From Brachypodius melanocephalos (taxonomy: Eukaryota; Chordata; Aves; Passeriformes; Pycnonotidae), in assembly GCA_013398615.1 (NCBI GenBank), contig VZSR01003798.1, forward strand, positions 9,795,542 to 9,859,541: a stretch of DNA of 64,000 nucleotides. The letters are read 5' to 3'. A program made the position numbers and the translations under genes. The number at the start of each line of letters is the position of its first letter. Within the stretch, counting starts at the first letter, position 1. This document shows positions 12,947-22,903 of the stretch, piece by piece. The notes beneath the pieces are model-generated. The model saw only the letters and a list, made by a program, of their open reading frames with translations, searched no databases and had not been told where the DNA came from.

Positions 12947-14649
12947 TTGCATCTGCCAGTACTTGCTCCAACATTCATGTGCAGAACATTAATGCTATAT
13001 CAGTGTTTACTACAAAAAAATTCTCCTTTCAAAACCATACATTAAATGCAGGAAGAAATCTTTAATTTTTTTTTTAAAAATCCAATGTAATATGGAAACA
13101 CATGCCGTGCCTGTAAAAACTTGTTCAAAGAGCAAGGACTAAGAATAAGGAAATTTTATGCATTTGACCTTTGATTTAGGTTTGAAGACATAACAATGAA
13201 TGTAACTTAAGCAAAAAAGTGTGTCTGAAGATAAGAAGATGCTGAAACACTTATTTTGAAAGCCAGTGAAACTATTAAAGACAATATTCTATTCTGCTTC
13301 ACTGAATACTTAGCCTTTTCTGCTTGTGGACTCTTGTTTTCGCTTTCCTTGAGGAAGGATTATATATTTCTTTAATTAGGTTTAAAAATGTTATTGCTGA
13401 TTTCAAACCACATCTACACACATGCATTAACAACTTCTGTTTCCCAGGAAGGCCACTTTACTTTGTTTTTATGCAGCTCTTATTCTAATCTTGTTTATTT
13501 TTCAGTGTATAGAAACATCTATGATTCATGTTTGGGGGAGAGGGGACTGAGGGGAATGAACTAATATATCTTCTCTTATTTTCTTTCCTCTTTTTTTCTT
13601 TTAAACTCCTGAAGCTCAACTACGTCTGATATATTAAAGACCATGTAGGTTTAATGAAATCCATTTATGATTTTATGAGTAAAATCTGTCCCTCAGCACC
13701 ACTTAAGCTCACACATAGGCCACCACAAGAGAACTGAAGTGGCTCGTTCATGGAGGAGAGGTCTTGCTCCTGCTCTTTGCAGAGGGGTGAACTGGAGTTC
13801 CCAGCACTGGAATCCAGTTTTCCATCACACTCTCCTCTGCAAGTGCCAAGCGATGGCACTGCAGGGAGAGGAGGACCATCTGTCTCCACTGCATGTGCTC
13901 TCCATGTGATGCTTTGCAGTGGGAGGGGAGGGTGGTCTCTGCAGGAGGCTGCTGCTCCTGCTGCTGCCTCTGCTCCTGCCGTGCAGGTGCCCAGCGAGGA
14001 TCACTGTGGAGGGGACCTGTGCCACAGACACATCACAGCACCTCAGCTGAGTGCTGAGAGCTGAACTGACTGCCTGCATCATCACACACCCCTGCACCCA
14101 GCATGCTGCCTCTTTGGGATGGTAGAAAATGTACAAACTGTCCCCAGATTTTGTTGGAAAGCATCTGTGCCTATTTCACAAGAATTTTCCAAATAATGTA
14201 GCAAACTAGGAGGAGGGAAAGGGAGAGGTAAGTTTTACAGTTCAGCTCAAACCTAGTTTGAATCTTCTTAAACCATCACTCGATTGCTACTATAATAACA
14301 ATCCTCATCAGCATTTTACTGTTCCAGATAGATATTAAAAGTAATTATTTGGATATCATATACTCTGGATAAAAATTATTTCTAATCATGACCATTTTCC
14401 TTCACTCTCATTTTTTTTGTGTATGACTTGCAATTACCTTTTTAACAGTTTGACTAAAACTACGAAACACTGTGGAAGATTTTTGAATTAAATTTACATT
14501 ATCTTATCAGCCACTGTCCCTGAGCCTTACATGATAGAAGCTATTGGGGATATTTAATTTATTTAAGCTATGATTTCCTGAATGGTACAAATAGGTTAAT
14601 TCACTGCTGTCTATTTTGAAAAGTTTGGTATTTCAAAATGAGTCTATGA
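12947..14649. other. Non-coding stretch with GC-richer patch at 13.7-14.1 kb
   Basis: No supportable gene. Within about 13690-14110 the composition turns GC-richer, with a CTG/CTC-rich run near 13.94-13.98 kb. Open frames of about 100 codons appear there on both strands (13750-14064 plus, 13825-14136 minus). Their coding is low-complexity (Ser/Ala/Pro/Gly-rich) and no domain is recognisable. CpG is low, so this is not a CpG island. Confidence 0.5.
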
Positions 14650-14780
14650 AATCCTGATTAAAAGAAAATGCTTAAGCATACATTCAACCTTAAGCTTGTG
14701 ATTCCATTGAAATAAATGGCTCTATTGCATATTCACAGGTAAGCATGTGCTTAGTGCTTTGTTGAGTTGAGGCCTCAGAC
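14650..14780. repeat. Near full-length palindromic ancient repeat (MITE-like)
   Basis: Starting from ATCCTGATTAAAAG, the left half carries ATGCTTAAGCAT and TTAAGCTTGTG. The centre reads TTCCATTGAAATAAATGG. The right half carries GGTAAGCATGTGCTTAGTGC and ends TTGAGGCCTCAG. The layout is left-arm 'cttaagcat', centre 'ccattgaa...aatgg', right-arm 'aagcatgtgctta'. This is the whole-element palindromic pattern of an old repeat that I associate with turtles, crocodilians and birds. Both ends and the centre are present, so this copy is close to full length although diverged. I do not assign a database name. Confidence 0.6.
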
Positions 14781-17566
14781 ATTTCCAGAGATTTTAATAT
14801 CACATTTGCAAACCAGATGGTAGTGTCTTAGTTTAGTAACAATGGAGCAAAGTGTCCTTCGTTTATACTTTAATCTCAGAAAATGAGATCAAGACATTTT
14901 CAGCAACTAGTTGATTGATACTATGTGAAAGCTGAACAACTTTGTTAATTAGGCAGTCCTGCTGGAGTGTCTGAAGTGCATGGTGAACCATAATTAAAAG
15001 ATACCATTACAGTGATCTGTGGAGGCAACCTGCTGTAACCCTTCCCGAAGAACTGGCTTTCCTGAAGGTGCACTGCGGCATTAGAGGGGCAGACAAAAGA
15101 GCGCTGCCATGTGATCCAGCTACAGAGGTTAGCAGCTTTCAGGTTTATAAAAGGATTAATCAGACTGGAAAACTAAAGACAAAAACTGGCTTTCTCCAGC
15201 TAAAGATTTGAGTATTCAGCAACTACATTCCATTTTATTTGTTTGGATTGCCCAGCTCGCAAACACAAACAAGTGGGGTAACTTTGTGGGCTCCAGCAGG
15301 CTCCCACCAACACCCTGTGAAGAGATCCTTTCGGGCACAGCAGAAAGACACGGATGGCTGAGGAAAGTTTCTCATCTGCACTGGCCGAGGCAATGAAAAT
15401 CAAGAGGTGCTTACCTTACCCGGCGGAAAGAAATCTTCAGGGAAATTGGAAGCGGGAGAGGAGAGGCAAGAGGGTCAAGTTCATATAATCACTCGTCTTG
15501 TAAACAGTGAATTTGTTGAGACTGTTTGTCCTGAAATAGTTTCATTTGGCTACAGTCAGAGCTGCAATGAAAACTTCAGCAAACCAACCTAATCTTTAAA
15601 GTTTTCCACAGCTACTTAGTAACTCGCTTAGTTTGCAGATCACATTCTGTATTTTCAACTCGCTCAGCAAGCTTAGAACAAAACTCACAGATGGATGCAC
15701 TATTTTGATGCAATTAACAGTATATTTAGATATACTTGTATTACACTTCTGGAGTCTGTATAGAAATGTTTAGTTTAAAATAACACTGAAACAATTGATA
15801 TTTTCATAGTTTTAATCACTGTCAAAATTTGTATCCACTTTCTGAGATCTGGAGGCTGATTTTGGCTTGGATATTTGTTTTGTCTTTATTCAAAGACACT
15901 CGGAGCAATTGAAAATATCCTTTCCAGAGATGGCAAAATATGATGCAAAAAAACCATCTCAGTCACAACTCTGAATACTAGAGAAACTATAAAGTGTTAA
16001 AATAGCTGGGACTATGTAGAATAAACCCCCTATATGTTGCTAAGTTTAACTGAGAAAATCTTTCTCTACAGCAATATCAGTCTCCTGTAGGTAATATTGT
16101 TTCTAATTCATCATGTACCAGCATTCAAACACAGTCTATTTGCAAAAGCAAAACAATGGAAGCATGTTAAAACCCTATTATTTATTTAAAAGCGGTAAAG
16201 AATGTGTCTTAAGTTATACAAAATTACCATATTTTTATTGGTTTTAAGCTCTGTAAGGAAATGTGTATGCAATTATAGTATGTCTTCTACATCTGTCTGC
16301 TGAGTTTATAGTAAGAATAAATTGTGGTTAATCATGTACAGTCTTGTATTTGCTCCTAACCACAACAGTGATATGTATTCATGGAGCATCCTGCTGTTTG
16401 TTATTGGATTTTTCCTAATTCATATAGTATTTCATGTTTTGCTACTGACAACATAAAGCTTTCAGTCTTGCATATATTAAATAAAATCACATTATTAAAG
16501 TGACCGGAGTTCCCAAACCTTGCTGATTATCATAATGCACATACAGATCAATGTATTTGCACAGCTTTGGAGTGGGGGTGTGTGTGTGTTCGTGTGTTAC
16601 TTAAGTAGTAATGAATATTAGGCGTGCCTCCTGATAAAATAGCCCCAAAGAGGAAAGAATATTCGTATTTATAGGTTGACATTTGTGGGTTTTTCTCTCA
16701 ATTTCCAAGTCTAGATTTTTAGAATTAACCTTTCACTCAGTGAGGAAAATTCCCTTAGGCACTATCTGTTCTGAGGCTGACTCACCTTTGTGGTTAATTT
16801 CTTTTTCCCCATGCTCATGCCTTTTGAACATCTTTGATAGTTCTAGCGAACAGTTGAAAAGTCTGTCTTTTTAAAAATTAAAAAACTAAAAGGCAAAATT
16901 TTAAATTCTCTGCTCATAAACTTATTTGATTACATTTTGCCTTTTCAGTACTAAAACATCACAGTGGTGGTGCTCTTTGAATCTGGACCATGTAAAGAGC
17001 CAGGCCACTCACCAGGTGAGAGCTTCTCTGGGTCATGGGTGGGTAGTGGGAAGGACAAGGCTACTTTCCATGAGCTGTGAGATGAGGGGGTCCTGGTTCT
17101 CATCATTCATTACCTGGATATTCCTGGCAGATTAGTACTTGTGACTGTAACCTGTCACAAAGTGTGGTGCCACTTCACATGTTCTACTATGTCCAGAAGA
17201 CTTGTGATGTGCCACGTGGTTATGGCCAAGAATAATGGAATCTAAGATCTGACTTGATTCACATTTTGATTTTCTTGCTTGGAGTCCTTATACACAGAAT
17301 AAAAGTATTTGGGGCTCTAGGCCTAAACCCATGACCCTGGAGGGAGGCATGAGATCCACTCACTTTCAGAGACACTTTCCTGTGTCTATGGATACACTCG
17401 AAATACAAACGCCCTCATTGCACAGAAGTACCAGATGCAGAGAAAACAGTTTTCTACTGACTGAGTTTGCACTTCTCCAATTCCTTTTTTTAAAAGGATA
17501 TATTTAGATAAAGAATTAATATTCCAATTGGTTGATTTGCAGGGAGTTCTGCATGGTATTTAGATG
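14781..17566. other. Non-coding stretch, no gene seen
   Basis: AT-rich DNA without recognisable exons. Around 14.94-15.02 kb there are TTAATTAGG and CATAATTAAAAG motifs, which are homeodomain-type cores. A short CpG-containing patch lies near 15.05-15.12 kb. A GT-rich microsatellite is at 16.57 kb. None of these is enough for a functional call. Confidence 0.5.
16573..16598 (+). repeat. (GT)n microsatellite, interrupted
   Basis: GTGGGGGTGTGTGTGTGTTCGTGTGTT is a short alternating GT tract interrupted by TTC. Confidence 0.7.
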
Positions 17567-17585
17567 CTAATTGCTGCACAATTAG
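17567..17585. promoter_or_regulatory. Inverted TAATTG/CAATTA site pair
   Basis: CTAATTG, a 5-bp spacer CTGCA, then CAATTAG form a perfect 7-bp inverted repeat of homeodomain-type cores. This arrangement suits cooperative dimer binding in known paired-class homeodomain sites, but here function is only inferred. Chance occurrence in AT-rich DNA is possible. Confidence 0.2.
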
Positions 17586-17702
17586 AGGGCTAAGGTCAGG
17601 CACATCTTCCAGTAATGGAGCACAGAAATTTACAGTGCTAAAATACCAAAATTATCCACAAATACAGACACGAGAAGGCTTTTAAAAAGACTACTGCACA
17701 TG

Positions 17703-17775
17703 AGTTTCTCCAGTTCAGAGGGCAAACCTTGCCCTTGTTAATGATACTTAAGTCAAAGGGAGCAGGATTTGACCG
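17703..17775. repeat. Ancient sauropsid interspersed repeat fragment
   Basis: CAGAGGGCAAACCTTGCCC is followed by AGTCAAAGGGAGCAGGATTT. This fits the old repeat pattern 'cagagggcaaatcctgccc...gaagtcaatgggagcaggattt'. It is the same repeat class as the fragment at 10.1 kb. The call is from recalled pattern, with several substitutions. Confidence 0.5.
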
Positions 17776-18396
17776 TACAGCCTGCAGAGCAGAGCAGTGC
17801 AGGTTACATGCCCCTCACACTGGGAGCCAGCAGGCACACATTGGAGTTTGGCACTTATGCTTTCTCTCCCTCTCTTCTCCGGCCAAGCACCACATGTGCC
17901 CATTCAAATTTTTTTCCTATCTACCACACGATAGAGCTGCATGTTTCTTACTCAGATGTTCAAGGGGAAATTACTGTGTAAATAGGATTAACAGCATATA
18001 TCATGTCTTACACCCTGCTCTGAAATCTGGATGGAGGAGAATTTCTGTGTTAAGGAATGCTAGCATCAGAATGCAAAACAATCATAAAGCATTTGAGATT
18101 TGGGTGCACAGGCAGGGCACAATCTGTTTTATTGCCACCACACTGTATGATCAGAACCTTTGCAAAAGCTAGACTACTAGAAATGCACAGATTTGTATTC
18201 TTCAATGTGCTACAAAGAGGTAACTCAAGTTCTTTTCTAGTTTGAAACATCCAAAACCTGTCCTACATTAGGAATAGGGGTTTTGTTTCTGTCCCACTAA
18301 CCTTTGGCTAGTCCAAAGGTGCTACTATTTTGCATTCAGTGCTGCTGAAATAGTATCTGAATTGGAAAATCAATGAAATTATATATGAAGAAATAC

Positions 18397-18413
18397 TTTT
18401 TTTTTTTTTTTTT
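18397..18413 (+). repeat. Poly-T tract
   Basis: Seventeen consecutive T residues. No retroposon body is recognisable on either side. Confidence 0.8.
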
Positions 18414-21260
18414 CTTTCGTGCCTGAATGGAAAATAACTAATAAGACCTGCAGAAGGGAAGGTGGTCTCATGGCCACTGCTTCTCACTGAATCACTTACG
18501 GGCCAAGGCAGCAGCACCTGGCCCAGGTCAGGTGCCAGGGCTGCTGCTGCTGCCCCAGCTCTGTGAGTATGTGTGGGAGAGGAACCAAGGTCTGGAGAAT
18601 CTTCCTCCAGCCCAAGTGATGAAGGACCCTTGTCCTGAATAACAGGATTAGCTTCGCTACTCAAATGAATGGTGTTGTGCTCTATTCAGCTGTGACCAGA
18701 GCAACATTCATCAGCAACTCCAAAACACCTTCTTTGTCCTTCTAGGGAAGGAAATGGTCAGACTAAGTGGAACTTTTCCCTGGTAACTAAGGCCATGCAC
18801 AACTTGGGAAATCAAGGGAAAGTTATGGTACTTTTTGTTCTCCAGTATCCCCTTTTGCAGGGGAATGAGAGCATTTCCATTTCCATAACTTATCTGAAAA
18901 AATATCAGCTGGAAAGTATTTTTTTCTTTTCCTTTAAAAAAATCCCCCAAATGTAAAGCTCCCTTCTGACCAGGTGAGATTGGTGTTTAGTAAAGAGACT
19001 GGAAAAGGGGCAGCATTAGTAACATGAAAAGGCAGCCTAAAGTTTTCCAAAATTCATGACTCCCTGAAAGTTTTGAAAGCACATGAACAGCTCATACCTG
19101 TGAGCAGCAATATTTCTTTTCATTCACTCCAACTCACCAGGAATCAGCCTGTTTCTATAAGTAATATTCTCTTCTGGGCAGACACTATGCAAAATAAATT
19201 CAGGTGAATCTTTGAACATTCATGGAAACAACTAAAAGCCACTTAGCAGTTGGTATATTCACCTAGATCTGATGGCAAAAAGAAACACACTTGCTCAGCT
19301 CCAGCAGTACTGACCCCTCAGTGCAGGCATCACTCACTCACTGTGATGTTTCCCACTGCCTTTCTTAGATAAGATGACATCCAAGTCAGTCAAGAAGCCT
19401 CAACCTCTTTAGCTAGACATCAGTGTCAAGCCAATGATGGGCCAAGGGAAGGAATCAAGAGGAAATGTTACCAGCAGCCCTTGGATGTCACACTCTCCAG
19501 GACAGGCAAGCCAAATGAAATAGCAAACACATCCTCACTCTGCACCTGCCCCTTTCCTGCAGCCTCCTCTCTTTCAGGTCTCCAGTGTCACATTTTGTTG
19601 GGTGCCATCTCCCAACACACGGCCAACATACTCACCCACTGTGGGAGCCAAGGCTTAAAGGCAGCTTGTAATATCTGAGCTAACCTCTGTTCCCTGGATC
19701 CTTCCCAGCTTTTGATATCCAGACGTCTCCACCTGGGCCTTGCTTGTGCAAGCAGAGGGTGAATTTTCACGCTCTGCCTATGAGCTCTGCCACAGGAGGT
19801 CTCTGTGTCGTGTGGCTCCTGTTCTGCCATTTTGGACCCTTCACTAACCCAGGTTCATGTGAAATTACCAAGGTTGTCTTTTCCATTTTTCTGTGGAACA
19901 CCACTCTGCTCAGCCTGGCACTCTCCACACTGCAGGCTGGCTGCACTCAGACCAGCTCTGCTCTTGAGGATTCTCACCAATGTTAGCACAATGCTGAGGT
20001 ACCAGCACCAGCATCAGAATAAAGCTAATTTCTCTGGGCTTAGAGCTCTGCTTTGACCTTTCAGAGTGGAGCTGAGCTGGAACTGGCCAGCATGGGCAGT
20101 GCTTGTGGCATACCCCCAGGCTCAATGTTCCTTGTGGAGGAGCTCGAGGAGTTTCATCAAATAGCACAGAACTGCCTGGGCTGGTCCCATCACTCTCACT
20201 TGTTTCAGCTTTAAAAAAGAAGGCTGATGTCTTGGTTTTGGGGAATGATAGAACTGAAAATCCAGCAAACTTTCAATGCCTGCCAAGAATAAATGTTTCA
20301 CTAACAGAAATATTTTTCCCTCTTGATCTTTCATAACATGGCTGCTCTGTGGCAGTCAGGAGTATGATGAGCTCAGGGCATAAGAGTCCTCCTAAAATCA
20401 ACACTTATCCACCAAAATTGAGGCTGCTAGGAGTTATATTGGACACAGGAGCCATTTTTAATATGTAGTCCATGACAAACCTGATTTACAGATTAAAATA
20501 ACAATATTATGGCATTTATAGGATATATAAATTTAAAGCTGAACTGTACTAGCCATAAAATCTTGGATGCTTTTGTTACAGCTGCAACTAGCAGCAAAAT
20601 AATACAACAGAAAAGCTTTGCAATTAATAATCTTCAAGTTTAACACATTAAAAAAAATCAGTGTCCCTTTCAGAGTGCATTACCAGGTGACACGAACAGG
20701 TGACATGTCATATCAGGCTTTCTTCAGGCAATAGCTCACAGCTGACATAAACAGATGCAAAAGACTGAGATAGGAACATTTAATAATATGGATTCAAAGA
20801 ATGGCCACGTGACCTTATTATTCAGGTTTAACCACTGTTCTGTACTGTATATTTCTCACGAGGCTCCCACTTTCCTTTAGCCCGATGCACAGGAAGAAAT
20901 GGTCCCTCAGAACTCTCAGTCCTTCAGGGTGTGTGTAATATAATATTTCTACTCTGTTTCAAATCAGCACTCGTCCTGTGCTCATGCACTTTGCTAGTCA
21001 GCCATCAAGGAGCCAGTTACAAACCCCTAATTTCCAGCATGGCTTGCTCTGCCCTTGGCCTGCAGGCAGATTCTCCAGACAGCTTCCCTGTGCTCCAGCA
21101 GCCAGTCCTGCCCCTGAGGAACCAAGGGACGGCTGCACTGCTCTCTGCCTCCCTGCACAAAGGGTCAGCAAAGGCTCTCTACCCCCGATGGAGAAACAAG
21201 AGCTACATCCTTTTGTACTACAAGAAAAGTGACAGTCAACACGACAAATACACATTTTAT

Positions 21261-21284
21261 AAGACATATTATAAAATATGTCTT
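21261..21284. repeat. Perfect 10-bp inverted repeat, 4-nt loop
   Basis: AAGACATATT (21261-21270), loop ATAA, then AATATGTCTT (21275-21284). The arms are exactly complementary. The flanking bases do not extend the stem beyond one mismatch, so it is too short for a microRNA precursor. It could be cruciform-prone or a transposon-end relic. Confidence 0.6.
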
Positions 21285-21904
21285 TTCTATGAAATACTTT
21301 CTCCAGGAAGACAAGGACATTTTGCTATCCAGTTTTCTCTCTAGCATGACTGAAGGTTCTCAATTCACTCTCAGTAATAGGTATTACTGGGTCAGTAATT
21401 CTCATTCCGGTTTAAGTAAATTCACACTGGAAAACCCAAACACTTGGAAAATGCAAGGGGTCAGTTGAGGGAGCAGACCCACAGTACACAATCTCAGCCA
21501 GATAGGTTTTTGTTCCCACTGGCTGCTTCCCTATTTAGAGAGCAGTAATAATTCTGTGTGCACTCTGGTCCATGCCAGGTTTGTGAAATTAAGGATAAAG
21601 CTGGGTGCTGCTGAAAATAAAAATCCCCAGAAGAAGTTCGCAGAAAAACATGCAAATTGATTTCAGTTAATTGTGGCTACTATGATGACTGTATTTAATT
21701 TGCAGCATCTTTTGATTGTATATGGTGAGGGATAGCATTAGCATCACACTACTAAGAATTAGCAAGTCAGAGAATACAACAATCTGGCATTTCACACCGA
21801 GTAATTAAGATCCTGCTCACCTTGTTCACCTGAGTAGTAATCACTGGCACGTATGCAAAAATCACCCATTGGTCCTAAACCCTCTTCAGCACAATGCACA
21901 GATC

Positions 21905-21985
21905 ATCATCCCCATTTTGCAATTAGAGGACCTGAAGCCCAGGTTTAAACATTGCTGAAATAGCAGAGATGAGAATAATTACTAT
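21905..21985 (-). mobile_element. MIR-like SINE fragment, antisense
   Basis: CATCATCCCCATTTTGCAA, then AGAGGACCTGAAGCCCAGG, resembles the reverse complement of the MIR core and 3' region ('atccccattttacagatgaggaaactgaggcccag'). The downstream sequence to about 21985 is compatible but much diverged. MIR-type SINEs are ancient and occur as old relics in bird genomes. Only the 35-40 bp block is a clear match, so the boundaries are approximate. Confidence 0.4.
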
Positions 21986-22385
21986 CATGGTCTTACACAA
22001 TTTCCACCCAAGTCAGAAAAGTGAGAGCTCTGTAGTGAAGTTCCTGCCCGGCAAAAATCAATAGCTAAACTCCCTCCTTGCCCCTGTTCCTATTCACTGA
22101 ACCATAATAATGACAAGAGAGCTATTTGCATGTTTAAAGAAGCAGAACTGAATGCATATAGACTCCTTATAATTAGTTTCACAGCAGCTGACTGCAAAAA
22201 CACGTAATTTAGGTTCAAATAATATATACTTTTTAAAAATCCTGAAATGCACCTTGGTCTGTTTTCTGGGTCTGAAGCCATAAAACCCAGCACGGTGTGA
22301 CTGAAAAGTGTTCCACGCAAAAAGGTAGAATGCTGGGCTTTGGATGAACATATTGTGAGTCTGAAAGCTGGATAATCAATTAGCA

Positions 22386-22468
22386 TCCTACTGGAAGCCT
22401 GACAGCCTGTCGTGACCCATTAGGAGGTATTCGGTGCTCTCAATAGCTGTGGCTATAGGGACCATTTA
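22386..22468 (+). repeat. Local direct duplication, copy 1
   Basis: This segment aligns without gaps to 22821-22903, with a constant offset of 435 bp. Over the core 22401-22465 (GACAGCCTGTCGTGACCCAT...GGGACCAT), 59 of 65 bases match by my count. Matching falls off on both sides. It is either an old local duplication or two copies of an unrecognised repeat. No open frame or named repeat is evident. Confidence 0.75.
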
Positions 22469-22639
22469 CACAGATACCAGGTAAGCCCCTACAAAGCTGA
22501 CTATGGTAAGGTCAGCTCTTTGTTTTACTTCTAAGTGCTTTTCCAAGATGATTTTCTCTCGGGTGGAATGAACATTGCAGTGCAGCTAAAAATGGCAACA
22601 CTGTATTTCAGGTAAGTGGGTTGAAAAGTCATTCTCACT

Positions 22640-22686
22640 GGGAAATGAACTCATGACCTTTTCAACGAAAGGTAAAGCTCAAGTCG
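22640..22686 (-). mobile_element. tRNA-derived SINE head-like sequence
   Basis: Read on the minus strand, this contains CGACTTGAGC and then ACCTT-TCGTTGA-AAGGT, a perfect 5-bp anticodon-type stem with a 7-nt loop. CATGAGTTCATTTCCC follows and resembles a B box and T arm. The T-stem pairing is imperfect, the usual U33 position is C, and no acceptor stem closes. It is therefore not a working tRNA gene but looks like the tRNA-related head of an old SINE. The family is not identified. Confidence 0.35.
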
Positions 22687-22820
22687 TAAAAGTTTGCATG
22701 TAAGATGCACTAAACATATGGTTGAGTAATAGCTCAAGAGGGCAGTAACAACATAGCTTGCCTAACAGCTCATGCTAATGCAAACATAATGTGCCATGTA
22801 AAAAGAGATTAATCAAGTTT

Positions 22821-22903
22821 TCCTGTAGGAAAACTGACAGCCTGTCATGACCCATCAGGAGGTATTCTGTGCTCTCAATATCTGTGGCTACAGCGACCAT
22901 CTA
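22821..22903 (+). repeat. Local direct duplication, copy 2
   Basis: This is the partner of 22386-22468. The shared core 22836-22900 starts GACAGCCTGTCATGACCCAT and ends GCGACCAT. The differences from copy 1 are mostly transitions (for example GTCGTG/GTCATG, CATTAGG/CATCAGG), as expected for neutral divergence of an old duplication. The SINE-like head lies between the copies. Confidence 0.75.

Larger units (their letters stand above)
17776..21904. other. Non-coding stretch, no gene seen
   Basis: No supportable gene. It holds a 17-bp poly-T at 18.40 kb and a GC-richer zone at about 19.4-20.2 kb and 21.0-21.2 kb. Open frames there overlap on both strands without recognisable domains (for example 137 codons at 20931-21344). 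A perfect AT-rich hairpin lies at 21.26 kb. The 147-codon frame at 17729-18172 shares sequence with the old repeat at its start and is not considered a gene. Confidence 0.55.

Noticed and set aside
13533..13562. G-quadruplex-like run (GGGGGAGAGGGGACTGAGGGG)
   Set aside because: Only three G-runs are present, and a canonical quadruplex needs four.
13944..13980. CTG/CTC-rich run as a trinucleotide expansion
   Set aside because: The units are mixed (CTG, CTC, CCT) with no pure run longer than about three units.
17729..18172. 147-codon plus-strand open frame
   Set aside because: It begins inside an ancient repeat fragment and has no domain, with competing frames on both strands.
22581..22611. 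Mini-exon candidate: TTGCAG acceptor at 22580 and perfect CAG|GTAAGT donor at 22611/22612
   Set aside because: It is a 31-bp candidate with no polypyrimidine tract of note. A perfect 9-mer donor is expected about once per 100-200 kb on both strands by chance.
22640..22686. Functional tRNA gene
   Set aside because: There is no acceptor stem, the T stem is poorly paired and position 33 is not T. Only a SINE-like relic is supported.
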